The notes beneath the pieces were generated by a model that saw only the letters and a program-made list of their open reading frames with translations, had not been told where the DNA came from and searched no databases. The translations under genes were made by a program, and so were the position numbers. A DNA stretch of 64,000 nucleotides from an uncultured Paraburkholderia sp. (lineage in GTDB: Bacteria > Pseudomonadota > Gammaproteobacteria > Burkholderiales > Burkholderiaceae), in assembly GCA_940746715.1 (NCBI GenBank), contig CALNWN010000011.1, positions 62,001 through 126,000 on the forward strand, read 5' to 3'. Positions 36,366-47,861 of the stretch are shown piece by piece (position 1 is the first letter of the stretch; each line of letters opens with the position of its first letter).

Positions 36366-36623
36366 ATGAAACAACCCAACGATGTTTTTAACGACATTCA
36401 GGCCCGCATGAGCGAGCTCTTCAAGGACTCGCCGGCCAAAGACGTCGAACGCAATGTGAAAGCCATGCTGTCGCAAGGTTTCTCGAAGCTCGACCTGGTC
36501 ACACGCGAGGAATTCGATACGCAGACGCAGGTGCTGGTGCGCACGCGTGCGCGCCTCGAGGAACTGGAGCGCCGCGTCGCCGAGCTCGAACAGAAGCTGC
36601 CGGTCACGACGCAAACCGTCTGA
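36366..36623 (+). CDS. ubiK: Ubiquinone biosynthesis accessory factor UbiK (BMFP family)
   Basis: Eighty-five-residue protein with a membrane-associating N-terminus (NDVFNDIQARMSELFKDSPA) and a long C-terminal coiled coil (RTRARLEELERRVAELEQKL). UbiK assists the late hydroxylation and methylation steps of ubiquinone synthesis with UbiJ. Intact. Divergent from glnK-amtB, sharing an upstream region that contains the NtrC-like dyad. Confidence 0.9.
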   Translation: MKQPNDVFNDIQARMSELFKDSPAKDVERNVKAMLSQGFSKLDLVTREEFDTQTQVLVRTRARLEELERRVAELEQKLPVTTQTV

Positions 36624-36741
36624 CGGTATCGCTCATCGCGCTTTAGCTGCATCGAACTGCACATCACGGGCAAGCGAGCCGTGACGTCATCAGCGTATTA
36701 AGGGGATGGAGCGCGCCGCGCGCCGTCCGACGGGAGAAAAC

Positions 36742-37936
36742 ATGTCGCTTGCCGTGGTGCGCAGTCGCGCGCCCGAAGTAACCGTCGAGGTTCACCTCGC
36801 CAACGGGCTCGGGCTACCCTCTTTTTCCATTGTGGGGCTTCCGGATCTGGAAGTCCGCGAGAGCCGCGAGCGCGTGCGCGCGGCGCTGCAAAACTTGCAG
36901 CTTCGATTTCCCAGTGCGGCGTATCACGGTCAATCTCGCGCCCGCGGATTTGCCCAAGGAGTCTGGCCGCTTCGACCTGCCCATTGCCTTGGGCATTCTC
37001 GCGGCGAGCGGACAGATTCCGGCGGAGTCGCTCGTCAATCGCGAATTTGCCGGCGAGCTGTCGTTGACGGGCGCACTGCGTCCGATGCGCGGCGCCTTCG
37101 CGATGGCTTGCGGCACGGCGCGCGGCGTGGCTGCGGCTGCGAGCGGGTGCCGGTGCCGGTGCCCGTGCCGCGGTCGATGATGGAAGCGCGGCCGCACAAC
37201 TACCGCCGCGCAATCCGCAGCTGTATCTTCCTGCGGCGAGCGCAGCGGAAGCGGCGCTTGTCCCCGGCGTCGACGTGTACGGCGCAACCGATCTGCCGTC
37301 GCTGTGTGCGCATCTTGCCGATGCGCCGGACGCGCGGCTCTATCCGGTGGCCGCGCCCAGTCTGGCCGATGCCGCGCCCGCCGTGGTGCCCGACATAGGC
37401 GATGTAATCGGCCAACGGGGCGCGCGACGCGCGCTCGAAGTCGCGGCGGCCGGCGGTCACCACGTCCTGCTCATCGGTCCGCCGGGCGCGGGCAAGTCGA
37501 TGCTGGCCGCCCGCTTGCCCGGTCTGCTGCCGCCCATGACCGACGACGAAGCGCTCAGTTCGGCGGCGCTGCTATCGGCGAGCCGCGCCGGTTTTACGCC
37601 CGCGCAATGGCGCCGGCGGCCGTTCCGGGCGCCGCATCACTCGTCGAGCGCGGCAGCGCTAGTGGGCGGGCGCAACCCGCCGCAGCCGGGCGAGATTACG
37701 CTCGCGCACCTCGGCGTGCTTTTCCTCGATTAATTGCCTGAGTTTGACCGCGACGTGCTCGAAACACTGCGCGAGCCACTGGAGGCCGGCCGCATCACGA
37801 TTTCGCGCGCGGCGCTGCAAGCCGATTTTCCGGCGGCGTGCCAACTGATTGCGGCGATGAACCCGTGTCCATGCGGCTGGCGCGCGACCCCAACGGACGT
37901 TGCCGCTGCACGCCGGAGATCGCGGCGCGCTACCTG
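36742..37936 (+). pseudogene. comM: ComM/YifB AAA+ helicase, truncated and multiply broken
   Basis: Competence-linked branch-migration helicase. Pieces found in order: MSLAVVRSRAPEVTVEVHLA and GLPDLEVRESRERVRAAL; after a frame change near 36905, DFPVRRITVNLAPADLPKES; after another near 37140, in a GGTGCC repeat, GVDVYGATDLPSLCAHL, Walker A LLIGPPGAGKSMLAARLPG and RAPHHSSSAAALVGG. The Walker B region has a TAA at 37731-37733 (LFLD-stop-LPEF, where Glu is expected). It continues with PEFDRDVLETLREPLEAGRI, shifts again near 37890, then ends abruptly after PEIAARY at about 37935. The sensor and C-terminal parts are absent. Confidence 0.9.
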
Positions 37937-38240
37937 CTATACACACGCCACCGTTCCAGATAAATTTTGAAACAACTGAAAGGTACTTCGAAGGCGCGCC
38001 CCTGCTGGCCTTGATTTAAAAGGATTATTTATTATGCGCCGCCTGCGCTCGGGCTGATGGAATGCCCGCCCGGCGGGCATCGGCGGCAAAAAAACGGGAG
38101 TTCTCAACAGAGTTATCCACAGAACAGATGCTGCAGTTGAAAACCTCAACGTAAACCGCGAATTAGCGCTGGAAGCTACGAAGGAACTTCCAGTGTGCGA
38201 GCGAATCGCTCCGCCGGGCAATCGGCCAAAACTACCGCTT
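37937..38240. other. Intergenic remnant region after comM, with a DnaA box
   Basis: About 300 bp replacing the 3' third of comM. Comparatively AT-rich, with no recognised coding content. Holds a palindrome ATGCCCGCC-C-GGCGGGCAT around 38061-38080 and a perfect DnaA box TTATCCACA at 38113-38121. Confidence 0.55.
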
Positions 38241-38814
38241 TCAGTACAGTTGGAACGACGAAAAAACTGGTCGACCTGTTCCTGCGGCAACGGCTTCGAA
38301 GCAATGATCGCCGCCTGATACGCATGGCGTCCGCGCGCCACCAGGCGCGCGTAGACGGTCCGCGACTCATGGGCGGAGCCGGCCTCGCCGGTCAGCTTCA
38401 TCTCCAGTCCCAAAACTTTGCCTCCCGCCGCGAGCGGGATCTGGACCGCGTGGGCGTCGGGCGCGACGCCTACGTTTCGCGCGAGGCCGGTGCGCAGGAA
38501 GTCGAGCGCCTTGCGTTGCGTTGCTTCGCTGTCGTCGGGCAGCATGATCGTGCCGACCGCGAACACGGCGTCGCTGGCTTCGGCCGTCTGCATGGCCATC
38601 TGCATCGGCGTGCCGTCGATCTGCACCGCGCGCTGGTCGTTGCCCGGTTTGGCCGGCAAGTCAATGGCGTAGCCATTGTCGTTATTCATGATGGTGCGCC
38701 GGTCGAAGGTCGGCGAGCAGCCGCCAAGCGCCACACCGGGCGCGAGCGCGCAAGCCGCCACGCGCACTGCCGACCGGCCTCGCGGCCCGCTGTGCCGTGT
38801 TCGGTCCGCGGCAT
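38241..38814 (-). pseudogene. Putative lipoprotein of unknown function, frameshifted
   Basis: Lipoprotein-like start with ALGGCSPTFDRR as lipobox, then a conserved body (IMNNDNGYAIDLPAKPGND, AVQIDGTPMQMAMQTAEASD, VARGRHAYQAAIIASKPLPQ). Near the end the T-run at 38264-38270 appears one base short. Adding one T gives QVDQFFSSFQLY and a stop at 38241; as read, the frame continues far downstream. The signal peptide also appears to change frame, so the start is approximate. Family not identified. Confidence 0.6.
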
Positions 38815-39273
38815 GGATGAGGGAGGCGCGACGGGGAAAACGATGCGAGGGAATTCGAGCGAGGAGCGGGACAAGGCGAAAAACTGTCTGGAGCATGAGA
38901 ACTAGGCACCCGTGAGGCGGCGAAGATGACGTGAGCATGAAGCGCTATTATCCGTCGGCAGTTGGGAGCGTGCGTCGGGACGGCACCTCGGATGTGTGGA
39001 AAAGGGATGCCGCGCGGAGGGCGTGCGGCGGTTTGTCGCTGCTCGGGTCGCGGGTCGCTGGTTGCCCGACGCCCGACGCGCAACCAGCCGAGCCCCGGCT
39101 CGCTCTCCACGCCCACCCAAAACCCAGCCTCTCGCCGCCACCTCCGCCACGCTCCCCGCCCTCCACAGCCGCGTCGGCTGAATAGGACTACAATAGCGGG
39201 GCTATGCTGCAGCGCGCCCGAGCCCAGCCGGCGCACTGCCCCGCGCCTTTGCGCGACTCCCGAGGTTCCGTTC
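38815..39273. other. Intergenic region upstream of the thioredoxin-like gene
   Basis: About 460 bp, Pro/Arg-rich in all frames and without a supported gene. TACAAT at 39189-39194 is a plausible -10 for the downstream gene. Confidence 0.5.
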
Positions 39274-39828
39274 ATGAGCTCCATCACGTCGACTAGCGCC
39301 GTCACGCGCACGAATCCGCTTCGCTATCTGATCATCGCCGCCGTGGCGATTGCGATCGGCGTGGCGGGTTATTTCGCGTTCGCCGGCCAGCAGCGCGTGC
39401 CCGACGCGACCTTCACGCTGCTCTCCGGCCAGAAAGTCACCACTGCGGACCTGAAAGGCAAGGTCTACCTCGTCAACTTCTGGGCGACGAGCTGCGACAC
39501 CTGCATGAAGGAAATGCCGCAAATGGTGCAGACGTATAACCGCTTCAAAGGCAAAGGGCTCGAATTCGTCGCGGTCGCCATGAGCTACGACGCGCCGATG
39601 TACGTGACCAACTACACGCAAACGCGTCAGTTGCCGTTCAAGGTCGCCATGGACGACGGCTCGGCCGCCAAACAGTTCGGCAACGTGCAACTCACGCCGA
39701 CCACCTTTCTCGTCGATAAGGACGGCAAGATTCTGAAGCGCTATGTCGGCGAGCTGCAATTCGCGGAACTCGACCAGTTGCTGGAAAAAGCCTTGCTTGA
39801 GCGCGAGAACGCCACGGCGGCTGACTGA
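39274..39828 (+). CDS. TlpA-like membrane-anchored thioredoxin-fold protein
   Basis: N-terminal membrane anchor (YLIIAAVAIAIGVAGYFAF) followed by a periplasmic thioredoxin domain. The redox site is CDTC in VNFWATSCDTCMKEMPQMV, with the cis-Pro in LTPTTFLVDKDGKILKRYVG. Resembles AhpC/TSA-TlpA proteins that reduce periplasmic thiols, for example in cytochrome c or copper-site maturation. 184 aa, intact. Confidence 0.9.
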   Translation: MSSITSTSAVTRTNPLRYLIIAAVAIAIGVAGYFAFAGQQRVPDATFTLLSGQKVTTADLKGKVYLVNFWATSCDTCMKEMPQMVQTYNRFKGKGLEFVAVAMSYDAPMYVTNYTQTRQLPFKVAMDDGSAAKQFGNVQLTPTTFLVDKDGKILKRYVGELQFAELDQLLEKALLERENATAAD

Positions 39829-39843
39829 GCGTCGCGAAACGTT

Positions 39844-39891
39844 GACAAAACCGGTGACAAAGCCGGTCGCAAAACCGGTCGCGAAGCCAGC
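39844..39891. repeat. Four degenerate 12-bp tandem repeats
   Basis: Units GACAAAACCGGT, GACAAAGCCGGT, CGCAAAACCGGT and CGCGAAGCCAGC in a row, between the thioredoxin gene stop and its terminator. No reading frame is needed here; role unknown. Confidence 0.8.
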
Positions 39892-39917
39892 TAACCCCAG
39901 CGAGCTTAAGGCTCAAT

Positions 39918-39952
39918 AAAAAAACGCCGGCATCGCAAATTGCCGGCGTTTC
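39918..39952. terminator. Bidirectional terminator between the thioredoxin gene and dctD
   Basis: Ten-base-pair stem AACGCCGGCA / TGCCGGCGTT with an 8-base loop, preceded by seven A and followed by T-rich sequence, so it can end transcription on both strands. Confidence 0.88.
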
Positions 39953-39957
39953 CGTTT

Positions 39958-41310
<1,353 letters not shown>

Positions 41311-41326
41311 GTCTTTCTCATCGGAT

Positions 41327-43234
41327 TCAGGAACCCGTCGCGAGCGGGTCCGCGGCAGGGCTCGTCTGCGCGCGGGCGCGGCGCAGGGTCAACACAAATA
41401 ATGCACCGCCTTGCGGCGCATTGCGCGCCACGAGCGTGCCGCCGCAGTCCCGCGCGATCGACGACGAAATCGCTAGCCCGAGGCCGAGGCCCTGGCCCAT
41501 TTCCTTGGTGGTGAAAAACGGTTCGAACAGGCGCGGCAAAACGTCTTCGGGAATGCCGGGACCGTTGTCGCTCACTGCGAAAGACAGGTTGTCCGCGGCG
41601 ATCTCGATGTGAACCGAAATGCGCGGCGCGCCGATGCCAGCGGTCGCGTCGAGCGCATTGCCGAGCAGATTGATGAGCACCTGTTCGAGACGCAGGTCGT
41701 CGCAATGAGCGATCAAGTCGGGATGATCGTCGGCAAGATCGAGCCGCGTGCGCGCGCCGCTCTCCGCATCGAACAGCGCAAGCTCCAGCTCGACGCCCTG
41801 CAGGCGCTTCTGCAGCAGCGCGACGGCGTTGCCCAGCGCGCACAGCCGGCGCACGCGCGCTGCGCGGCCGCGCCCGTCCGACGAACAGCTTGAGCTGATG
41901 GTGATCTTGCCCATGCGCTCGGTGAGCGCCGCGATAGCTTCGAGATTCTCACGCGCCGACGCCTGGTCGCCGCGCTCGAGCAGCACGCGCGTGTTGTCGG
42001 AAAAGCCGCGCAGCGCGGCGAGCTTGCTCGCCTGGATCAGCTCGTCGTGCGCGGCGCGCAGTTCCTGCTCGGCGCGCGTGCGTTCGGCGACCTCTTTCTG
42101 CAACTGCTCGTTGCCTGCGAGAGGTCCGCGGTACGTTCAGCAACGCGCTGGTTCAGCTCCGCATACGCCTTTTGCAGCAGCGCGCGGCTGCGCATCACTT
42201 CGCGCACGCGCGCGGCGCATTCTCCAGTAGAAGGCGAGCAGCACGAGCGACATATAGCCGAAGCCGGTAACGATGGTCGCATTGCGCGCGTCAGCGTCGA
42301 CGGGGCTGACCGGCGCCATGGTGATCAGATGCCAGTCCGGTTCGCCCATGCCGCGCCGCGACGCGAGGTAGCGCGGCGCGTAGCGGCCGCCGCCCACACG
42401 CACGATCTGCGCGTCGCCATCCAGCTTGCGCTCGATGGTGACGGGCAGCGGCGCAATCGGCTGTTGCGCGTATTGACGCGCCTGGTAGATGGAATCGGCG
42501 ACCTGTCCGGAGAGCGGCCGTATCGTGTGGTATTTCCAGGCGGGCACCGACGAGGGAAAGATCACGCCGTGGTCGTCGGTGACGACGAGCGGCTCGGACG
42601 CGTCGGCACCCTGAAACCATTCGAGATCCAGTTTGACGACGGCCACGCCGACAATCTTGCCGTCGCGCCGCACCGGCTGCGAAATGTAATAGCCCGGCGC
42701 CCGCGAGATCGTGCCGATGCCGAAGAAACGGCCCACGCCACCCTTGACCGCATCGACGAAATACGGCCGGAACTGATAGCCCGCGCCGATGAAACTGCCC
42801 GGCCCGTGCCAGTTGCTCGCGGCCACGCAGTAGCCGTCGAGCGGAATGATGCAGGTGACCGTGGCGCGCGCGTGGCGGTTCAGGTCTTCGAGATAGAGAT
42901 TCGCTCGCTCCACGTTGGCCGGCGACGAATCGACCAGCACGTCCTGCACGATCGGATGTTCCGCGAGCAGATACGGCAGCGATTCATAGCGCTCGAGCGT
43001 GCTTTTCAGCGAACTGGTGGTGCGGTCGACGCGCCCGGCGGCATTGAGCCGCAAGCTGTCGATCCCGCTTTGCCACGCGATGCTGTAAGTGAGCCCGCAC
43101 GCCGCCACGAGCCCGGCGACGAGCGCGAAGAGGATCAGCAGGCGGCGGGTCACGTTGGCATAAGGCGAAGCGCCGTCGGCGTGAGCTTCCTCGGCCGACG
43201 GCACTGGGGTTGGGCGCGCGGTCACCGGTTGCAT
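41327..43234 (-). pseudogene. dctB: C4-dicarboxylate sensor kinase DctB, frameshifted and missing its H-box
   Basis: Membrane sensor for succinate-type acids. Present: helix 1 (LLILFALVAGLVAACGLTYS), a periplasmic sensor domain (YQFRPYFVDAVKGGVGRFFG; YYISQPVRRDGKIVGVAVV) and helix 2 (VTGFGYMSLVLLAFYW). Frame changes occur around 42100-42240 in the coiled region. The kinase part reads ELIQASKLAALRGFSDNTRV: the usual H-box segment with the phospho-accepting His between two LAAL motifs is gone. A second garbled stretch follows TERMGKIT. The ATPase N, G1 and G2 boxes are intact (VLINLLGNALDA, DNGPGIPED, GQGLGLGLAIS). Without the His it cannot autophosphorylate. Confidence 0.88.
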
Positions 43235-43298
43235 GTTCGGGTGTCCGCGGCCGCAAATGTCACGCTTTTTTAAGAGGCGATGCCAGACGACGTCCGGC

Positions 43299-44578
43299 TC
43301 AGACGCCGGCCGGTTCCTTGACCGCCACGTCGCCGCGCAACGCGGCATTCAGCTTGTTGCGGTCCAGTTCCTTTTCCCACGCCGACACGACGACGGTCGC
43401 GACGCCATTGCCAACGATGTTGGTCAGCGCGCGGCATTCGCTCATGAAGCGGTCAATACCGAGAATCAGCACCATGCCCGACAGCGGAATGGTCGGCACG
43501 ACAGCCAGCGTCGCGGCGAGCGTGATGAAGCCCGCGCCCGTCACGCCGCTCGCGCCCTTCGAGGTCAGCATCGTCACGGCGAGCAGCGTGAGCTGCTGCG
43601 TCCACGTGAGGTCGGTGTTGGTCGCCTGGGCGATGAACAGCACGGCCATCGTCATGTAGATGTTGGTGCCGTCGAGGTTGAACGAGTAACCGGTCGGCAC
43701 CACGAGGCCCACCACCGAGCGCGAGCAGCCGAGCTTTTCGAGCTTCAGCATCAGTTGCGGCAGCGCGGCTTCGGACGAGCTCGTGCCGAGCACGATCAGC
43801 ATCTCTTCCTTGATGTACGCGACAAAGCGCAGGATGTTAAAGTCCACCGCGCGCGCGATGATGCCGAGCACCACCACGACGAATACGATCGACGTCAGAT
43901 AGAACGTGCCGATCAGCTTGAGCATCGGCAGCAGCGAGCCGATGCCGTACTTGCCGATGGTGAACGCCATCGCGCCGAACGCGCCGATCGGCGCCAGCTT
44001 CGTGATGATGCCGACCATGCCGAACAGGATGCTCGACAGGCTTTCGATAAACGTCGTCACCGGCTTGCCGCGCTCGCCGATATGCGCGAGCACCGCGCCG
44101 AACAGCAGCGCGATCAGCAGGATCTGCAGGATTTCACCTTGCGAGAAAGCCGACACGAGCGTGTCCGGAATGATGTGCATCAGGAAGTCGACCGTGGTCT
44201 GGCCGTGCGCCTTCGCGGCATACGACGCGACTTCCTTGCCGTTCAGCGTGGACGGATCGAGTTGAAGCCGACGCCCGGACGCAGCAGGTGCGTGGCGGCG
44301 AGCCCGAGAATCAGCGCGAAGGTCGACACGATTTCGAAGTACAGAAGCGCCTTGCCGCCCACGCGCCCGACCTTCTTCATGTCTTCCATGCCGGCAATGC
44401 CGGTCACGACCGTACAGAAGATGATCGGCCCGATCACCATCTTGATGAGTTTGATGAACGCGTCGCCGAGCGGCTTCATGTCGACGGCGAGATTCGGATA
44501 GTAATATCCGAGCGCGATACCGATGATGATCGCCACGATCACCTGGACGTACAGCACTTTGTGGATAGGTTTCTTCAC
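43299..44578 (-). pseudogene. dctA: C4-dicarboxylate/proton symporter DctA, frameshifted
   Basis: Importer for succinate, fumarate and malate of the DAACS family. Part one runs from a GTG start (AGGAAA upstream), VLYVQVIVAIIIGIALGYYY, to LLRPGVGFN. Part two, in another frame, runs DPSTLNGKEVASYAAKAHGQ, then IPDTLVSAFSQGEILQILL through the substrate motifs GTSSSEAALPQLM and GYSFNLDGTNIYMTMAV. One missing base near 44256 explains the break. A sigma-54 promoter lies upstream. Confidence 0.9.
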
Positions 44579-44764
44579 GATGTTTCCTGCGATGTGGGTG
44601 AGCCCATGGCCTGCCACGCTGCGCTCATGCGAACGAATGAACGTCGCCTCTGCACGGCATTAGGCCACGACAAGACGACGAATTCAGAAATACCAGAAAG
44701 GGAAATCAGACATCGTTGTCTCCTTGCTTTAGTTGTGGGACCGTTGCGGCCGCGCCATCTATTT

Positions 44765-44780
44765 TGCAAGGTCGATGCCA
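44765..44780 (-). promoter_or_regulatory. Sigma-54 promoter for dctA
   Basis: On the minus strand TGGCATCGACCTTGCA, with GG and GC exactly 10 bases apart, about 185 bp before the dctA start. Fits activation by DctB/DctD, encoded just downstream. Confidence 0.78.
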
Positions 44781-44843
44781 GCTTGATGCCTAAGACATAC
44801 CCTTGATTTTTCTAGATTTTTTATTCGAGACAGGCGCGCGCCT

Positions 44844-44865
44844 TCCGGGTTTCCGGAAATCCGGA
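44844..44865. promoter_or_regulatory. Candidate activator site upstream of dctA
   Basis: Near-perfect 22-bp dyad centred on TTTCCGGAAA (arms TCCGG / CCGGA), about 65 bp upstream of the sigma-54 element. Position suits a DctD enhancer site; assignment is by position only. Confidence 0.45.
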
Positions 44866-44951
44866 CGAGCGGCGTCGGGAAAGCGGAATTCGTCGCGGCA
44901 AAAACCTCGGGGAAAACCCGAAGCCTTTGCCGGCGGGCTCGCCGCGCGTTT

Positions 44952-46019
44952 TCAGGCGTTGCCTTCTTCCAGCACCAGCAGGTTGTCGTGCGAAAAACCG
45001 AGCGACATCGGCTGCCCGCGCTCGGGCAAACCGCGATTCGGGTCGTTGAAGACGTCGAGCGAAATCACCGCGTCTTTCACGCGTGTTCGGATCCGCACCA
45101 CTGCGCCGAGGAAATTCACTTACTCGACGGTCGCGTTCAGCGTGTTGCGGCCGGGCGCCGCCGGTTCGAGCACGATCGCTTCGGGCCGCAGCGCAAGCAG
45201 GCGCTTCTTGCCTGCGTCGCCGGCCGGCAGTTCCTGGGTCGTAGTGAGCTCCTGACCGTCCACGGCCATCCTGCCGGTTGCCGGATCGACCACGTGCCCG
45301 GCAGAATATTCAGCGTGCCGACGAACGACGCGACAAAGCGCGTGCGCGGATAGTTATAGATCTCGGAAGGCGAGCCGATCTGCTCGACGCGCCCCTCGTT
45401 CATGACGACGATCCGGTCGGAAATGGACAGCGCCTCTTCCTGATCGTGCGTGACGAAAATCGACGTGATGCCGAGTTCGCGCTGCAACGCGCGAATGTCC
45501 TGCCGCAACGAGATGCGAATCTTGGCGTCGAGCGCGGAGAGCGGCTCGTCGAGCAGCAGCACCTGCGGCTTGCCTGCCAGCGCGCGCAAGCGCGACGCGC
45601 TGCTGCTGTCCGCCCGACAACTGCCACGGATAACGGCCGCCGAGCTTCGGCAGCTTGATGAGATGCAGCATTTCCTCGACGCGCTGATCGATCTCCGCCT
45701 GCGGCCGATGCGTGATCTTCAGCCCGAAGCCGATGTTCTCGGCCACCGTCATGTTCTGAAAGAGCGCATACGACTGGAACACCATGCCGACCTTGCGCTG
45801 GCGCGTGCGCAAATGCGTGACGTCCTTGTCGTCGAGCCGGATGACGCCGCGCGTCGGCGTTTCGAAGCCGGCGATCATCCGCAGCACGGTGGTCTTGCCG
45901 CAGCCGGACGGTCCAAGAAACGTGATGAACTCGCCGCGCTCGATCTTCATGTCGAAGTGATGCAGCGCGATGTTCGCCCCGAAGGACTTGTGCAGATTTT
46001 CGATCTCGAGAAATGCCAT
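44952..46019 (-). pseudogene. ABC importer ATP-binding subunit, multiply broken
   Basis: PotA/FbpC/PhnT-like ATPase. First frame: MAFLEIENLHKSFGANIALH, Walker A TFLGPSGCGKTTVLRMIAG, signature LSGGQQQRVALAR. After a 2-bp loss near 45592 the next frame gives Walker B PQVLLLDEPLSALDAKIRIS and the switch His in IFVTHDQEEALSISDRI. Another shift after LNILPG (near 45300) leads into the C-terminal TOBE domain, which contains a TAA at 45120-45122 (where Tyr is likely) before VNFLGAVVRIRTRVKDAV. Partners are the permeases and binding protein upstream. Confidence 0.87.
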
Positions 46020-46038
46020 GATTCGCTGCCTCAGTGAG

Positions 46039-46828
46039 TCAGATTTTCTGGCCGCTTAGCGCGCGGGCCGAGCCGAACACCTGGATCAGACCCATCGACG
46101 CCCACGTGATCATGAACGCGATGATCGCAAGCGCCGACGGCTCATACGCGCGATTCGCGCCGATCAGCTGCAGATACGGACCGAACGCGGGCCGGTCGAG
46201 CAGGCTTGCCAACGTGAATTCGCCGATCACGACCGCAAAAGTGAGAAACGCGCCCGACAGAATGCCCGAGCGGATATTCGGAAAGATCACCTTGAAGAGA
46301 ATGGTCGGCCAGTTTGCGCCGAGACATTCGGCGGCTTCGGTGAGCAAGTGCACGTCGACGGCGCGCAGGCCCGCGTCGACCGCGCGATACATGTAGGGCA
46401 GCGAGAGCGTGACGTAGCCGAATACGAGCAGCAGGTCGGTCGCGCGCTCATTGCTCGTGAGCGGCAAAATCGAGCTGCTGTTGTAGATGCGCAGATAGCC
46501 GAACACGATCACGATGGCCGGCACGACGAGCGGCAGCAGCGTGATGTTCGACCACCGGCCGCAGCTTCGGCAGGCGCAGCTGCACCCAGTAAGCGGTCGG
46601 CACGACGAGCAGGATGCCGACCACGATCGTCAGCAAGGCCATCAGGATCGAATAGCCGAACGACGCCTGAAAACGCGGATCGCTCAGCACGACGCTATAT
46701 GCTTCGAAGCTGTAGGTGCCGCGCTTCATCCGCAGGCTGAACTCGAAGGTGGCGATGAGCGGAATCAGGAAGTAGAGCGATCCGACCGTCATCGCGGTCC
46801 ACGCGCCCACGCGCGATTGGCTTTTCAT
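46039..46828 (-). pseudogene. ABC importer permease 2, frameshifted
   Basis: BPD-type inner-membrane permease. Starts MKSQSRVGAWTAMTVGSLYF, overlapping the stop of permease 1 by 4 bp. After LPKLRPVVE one base is missing (near 46555) and the frame moves to TLLPLVVPAIVIVFGYLRIY. It continues through the EAA loop EAAECLGANWPTILFKVIFP to the end. Lesion sits mid-protein between helices. Confidence 0.88.
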
Positions 46829-47763
46829 CGGCGGCCCCTTTCGGCGCGCGAGCGCAGCCAGATATAACCGCCATTCGATAGCCCCGTCACGAGCACCATG
46901 CCGAGCGCGAGCGCATAGCCGAGATTCTGGTTGTGCATGACGTCGCCGCGAATCTGCGCGAACAGCAGAATCGGCACGATATTCAGCGAACTGCCCGTCA
47001 GGGCGTAGGCCGTCGCGACCGCGCCGAACGCGTTGGCGAACAGCAGCAGCGTCGCGCCGAGCACGCTCGGCCATAGCACCGGCAACGCGACATGGCGCCA
47101 GTATTGATACGCGGTGCCGCCGAGGCAATCGCAGGCTTCGCGCCATTCGCGCTTGAGCCCGTCGAGCGCGGGCGTGACGATCAGCACCATCAACGGAATC
47201 TGGAAATACAGGTAGGTGAGCGTGAGCCCCGAAAAGCTGAGGATGCTTAAACCCGTCGAATACAGGTTGAAGCCGAGGTATTTCTTCAGCAGCACGGTGA
47301 CGAGCCCGACGCGCACGAGCGTGCAGATGAAGGCGAACGCGAGCGGCACGCCCGCGAAGTTCGACGCCACGCCGGAGAACGTCATCAACGTCGGACGAAT
47401 CCAGTCCGGCAGCTTGCCCTGCACCGCCGCCCACGCCAGCAGCGAGCCGATCAGCGCGCCGCCCGCGGCCGACGCCGCGCTCACCTTGAAGCTGATCCAG
47501 TAGGCGTCGAGCACGGACGGCTGAAACAGATCGCGCAGATTGGCGAGCGTGAAGTGACCTTGCGCATCCCGGAACGCGCCGATCATCAGAAAGCCGGTTG
47601 GCAGAATCAGAAACAGCAGCGCGAACGTGAAGAACGGCACCACGCCGATCCATGCCAGCATCTGCGACGCGCGGCCCGGACCGTCGACGCGCGGCGTCGG
47701 CTTGGGCACAGGCGGCACCAGCAGTTCCGGCTGCACCGATCCAGCATCCGATGAAGCGCTCAT
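46825..47763 (-). CDS. ABC importer permease 1
   Basis: Six-helix permease, 312 aa, intact: VVPFFTFALLFLILPTGFLM, a middle segment SSFKVSA-like YWISFKVSAASAAGGALIGS, and the EAA loop REACDCLGGTAYQYWRHVALP. Family of spermidine/iron/2-aminoethylphosphonate importers. Coupled to permease 2 by an ATGA overlap. Confidence 0.9.
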   Translation of the reverse strand: MSASSDAGSVQPELLVPPVPKPTPRVDGPGRASQMLAWIGVVPFFTFALLFLILPTGFLMIGAFRDAQGHFTLANLRDLFQPSVLDAYWISFKVSAASAAGGALIGSLLAWAAVQGKLPDWIRPTLMTFSGVASNFAGVPLAFAFICTLVRVGLVTVLLKKYLGFNLYSTGLSILSFSGLTLTYLYFQIPLMVLIVTPALDGLKREWREACDCLGGTAYQYWRHVALPVLWPSVLGATLLLFANAFGAVATAYALTGSSLNIVPILLFAQIRGDVMHNQNLGYALALGMVLVTGLSNGGYIWLRSRAERGRR

Positions 47764-47861
47764 AGTTCACCCTTTGGGCTTGACGGCTCACGCCGCGGAA
47801 ACCGCCCTTTGCGAGCGGCGCCGCGGCGCACTTCAATCACGCAACGTTGACGTCACGGCGC

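Noticed and set aside
38061..38080. Palindrome ATGCCCGCC-C-GGCGGGCAT considered as a terminator
   Set aside because: No T-run follows on either strand in the needed direction.
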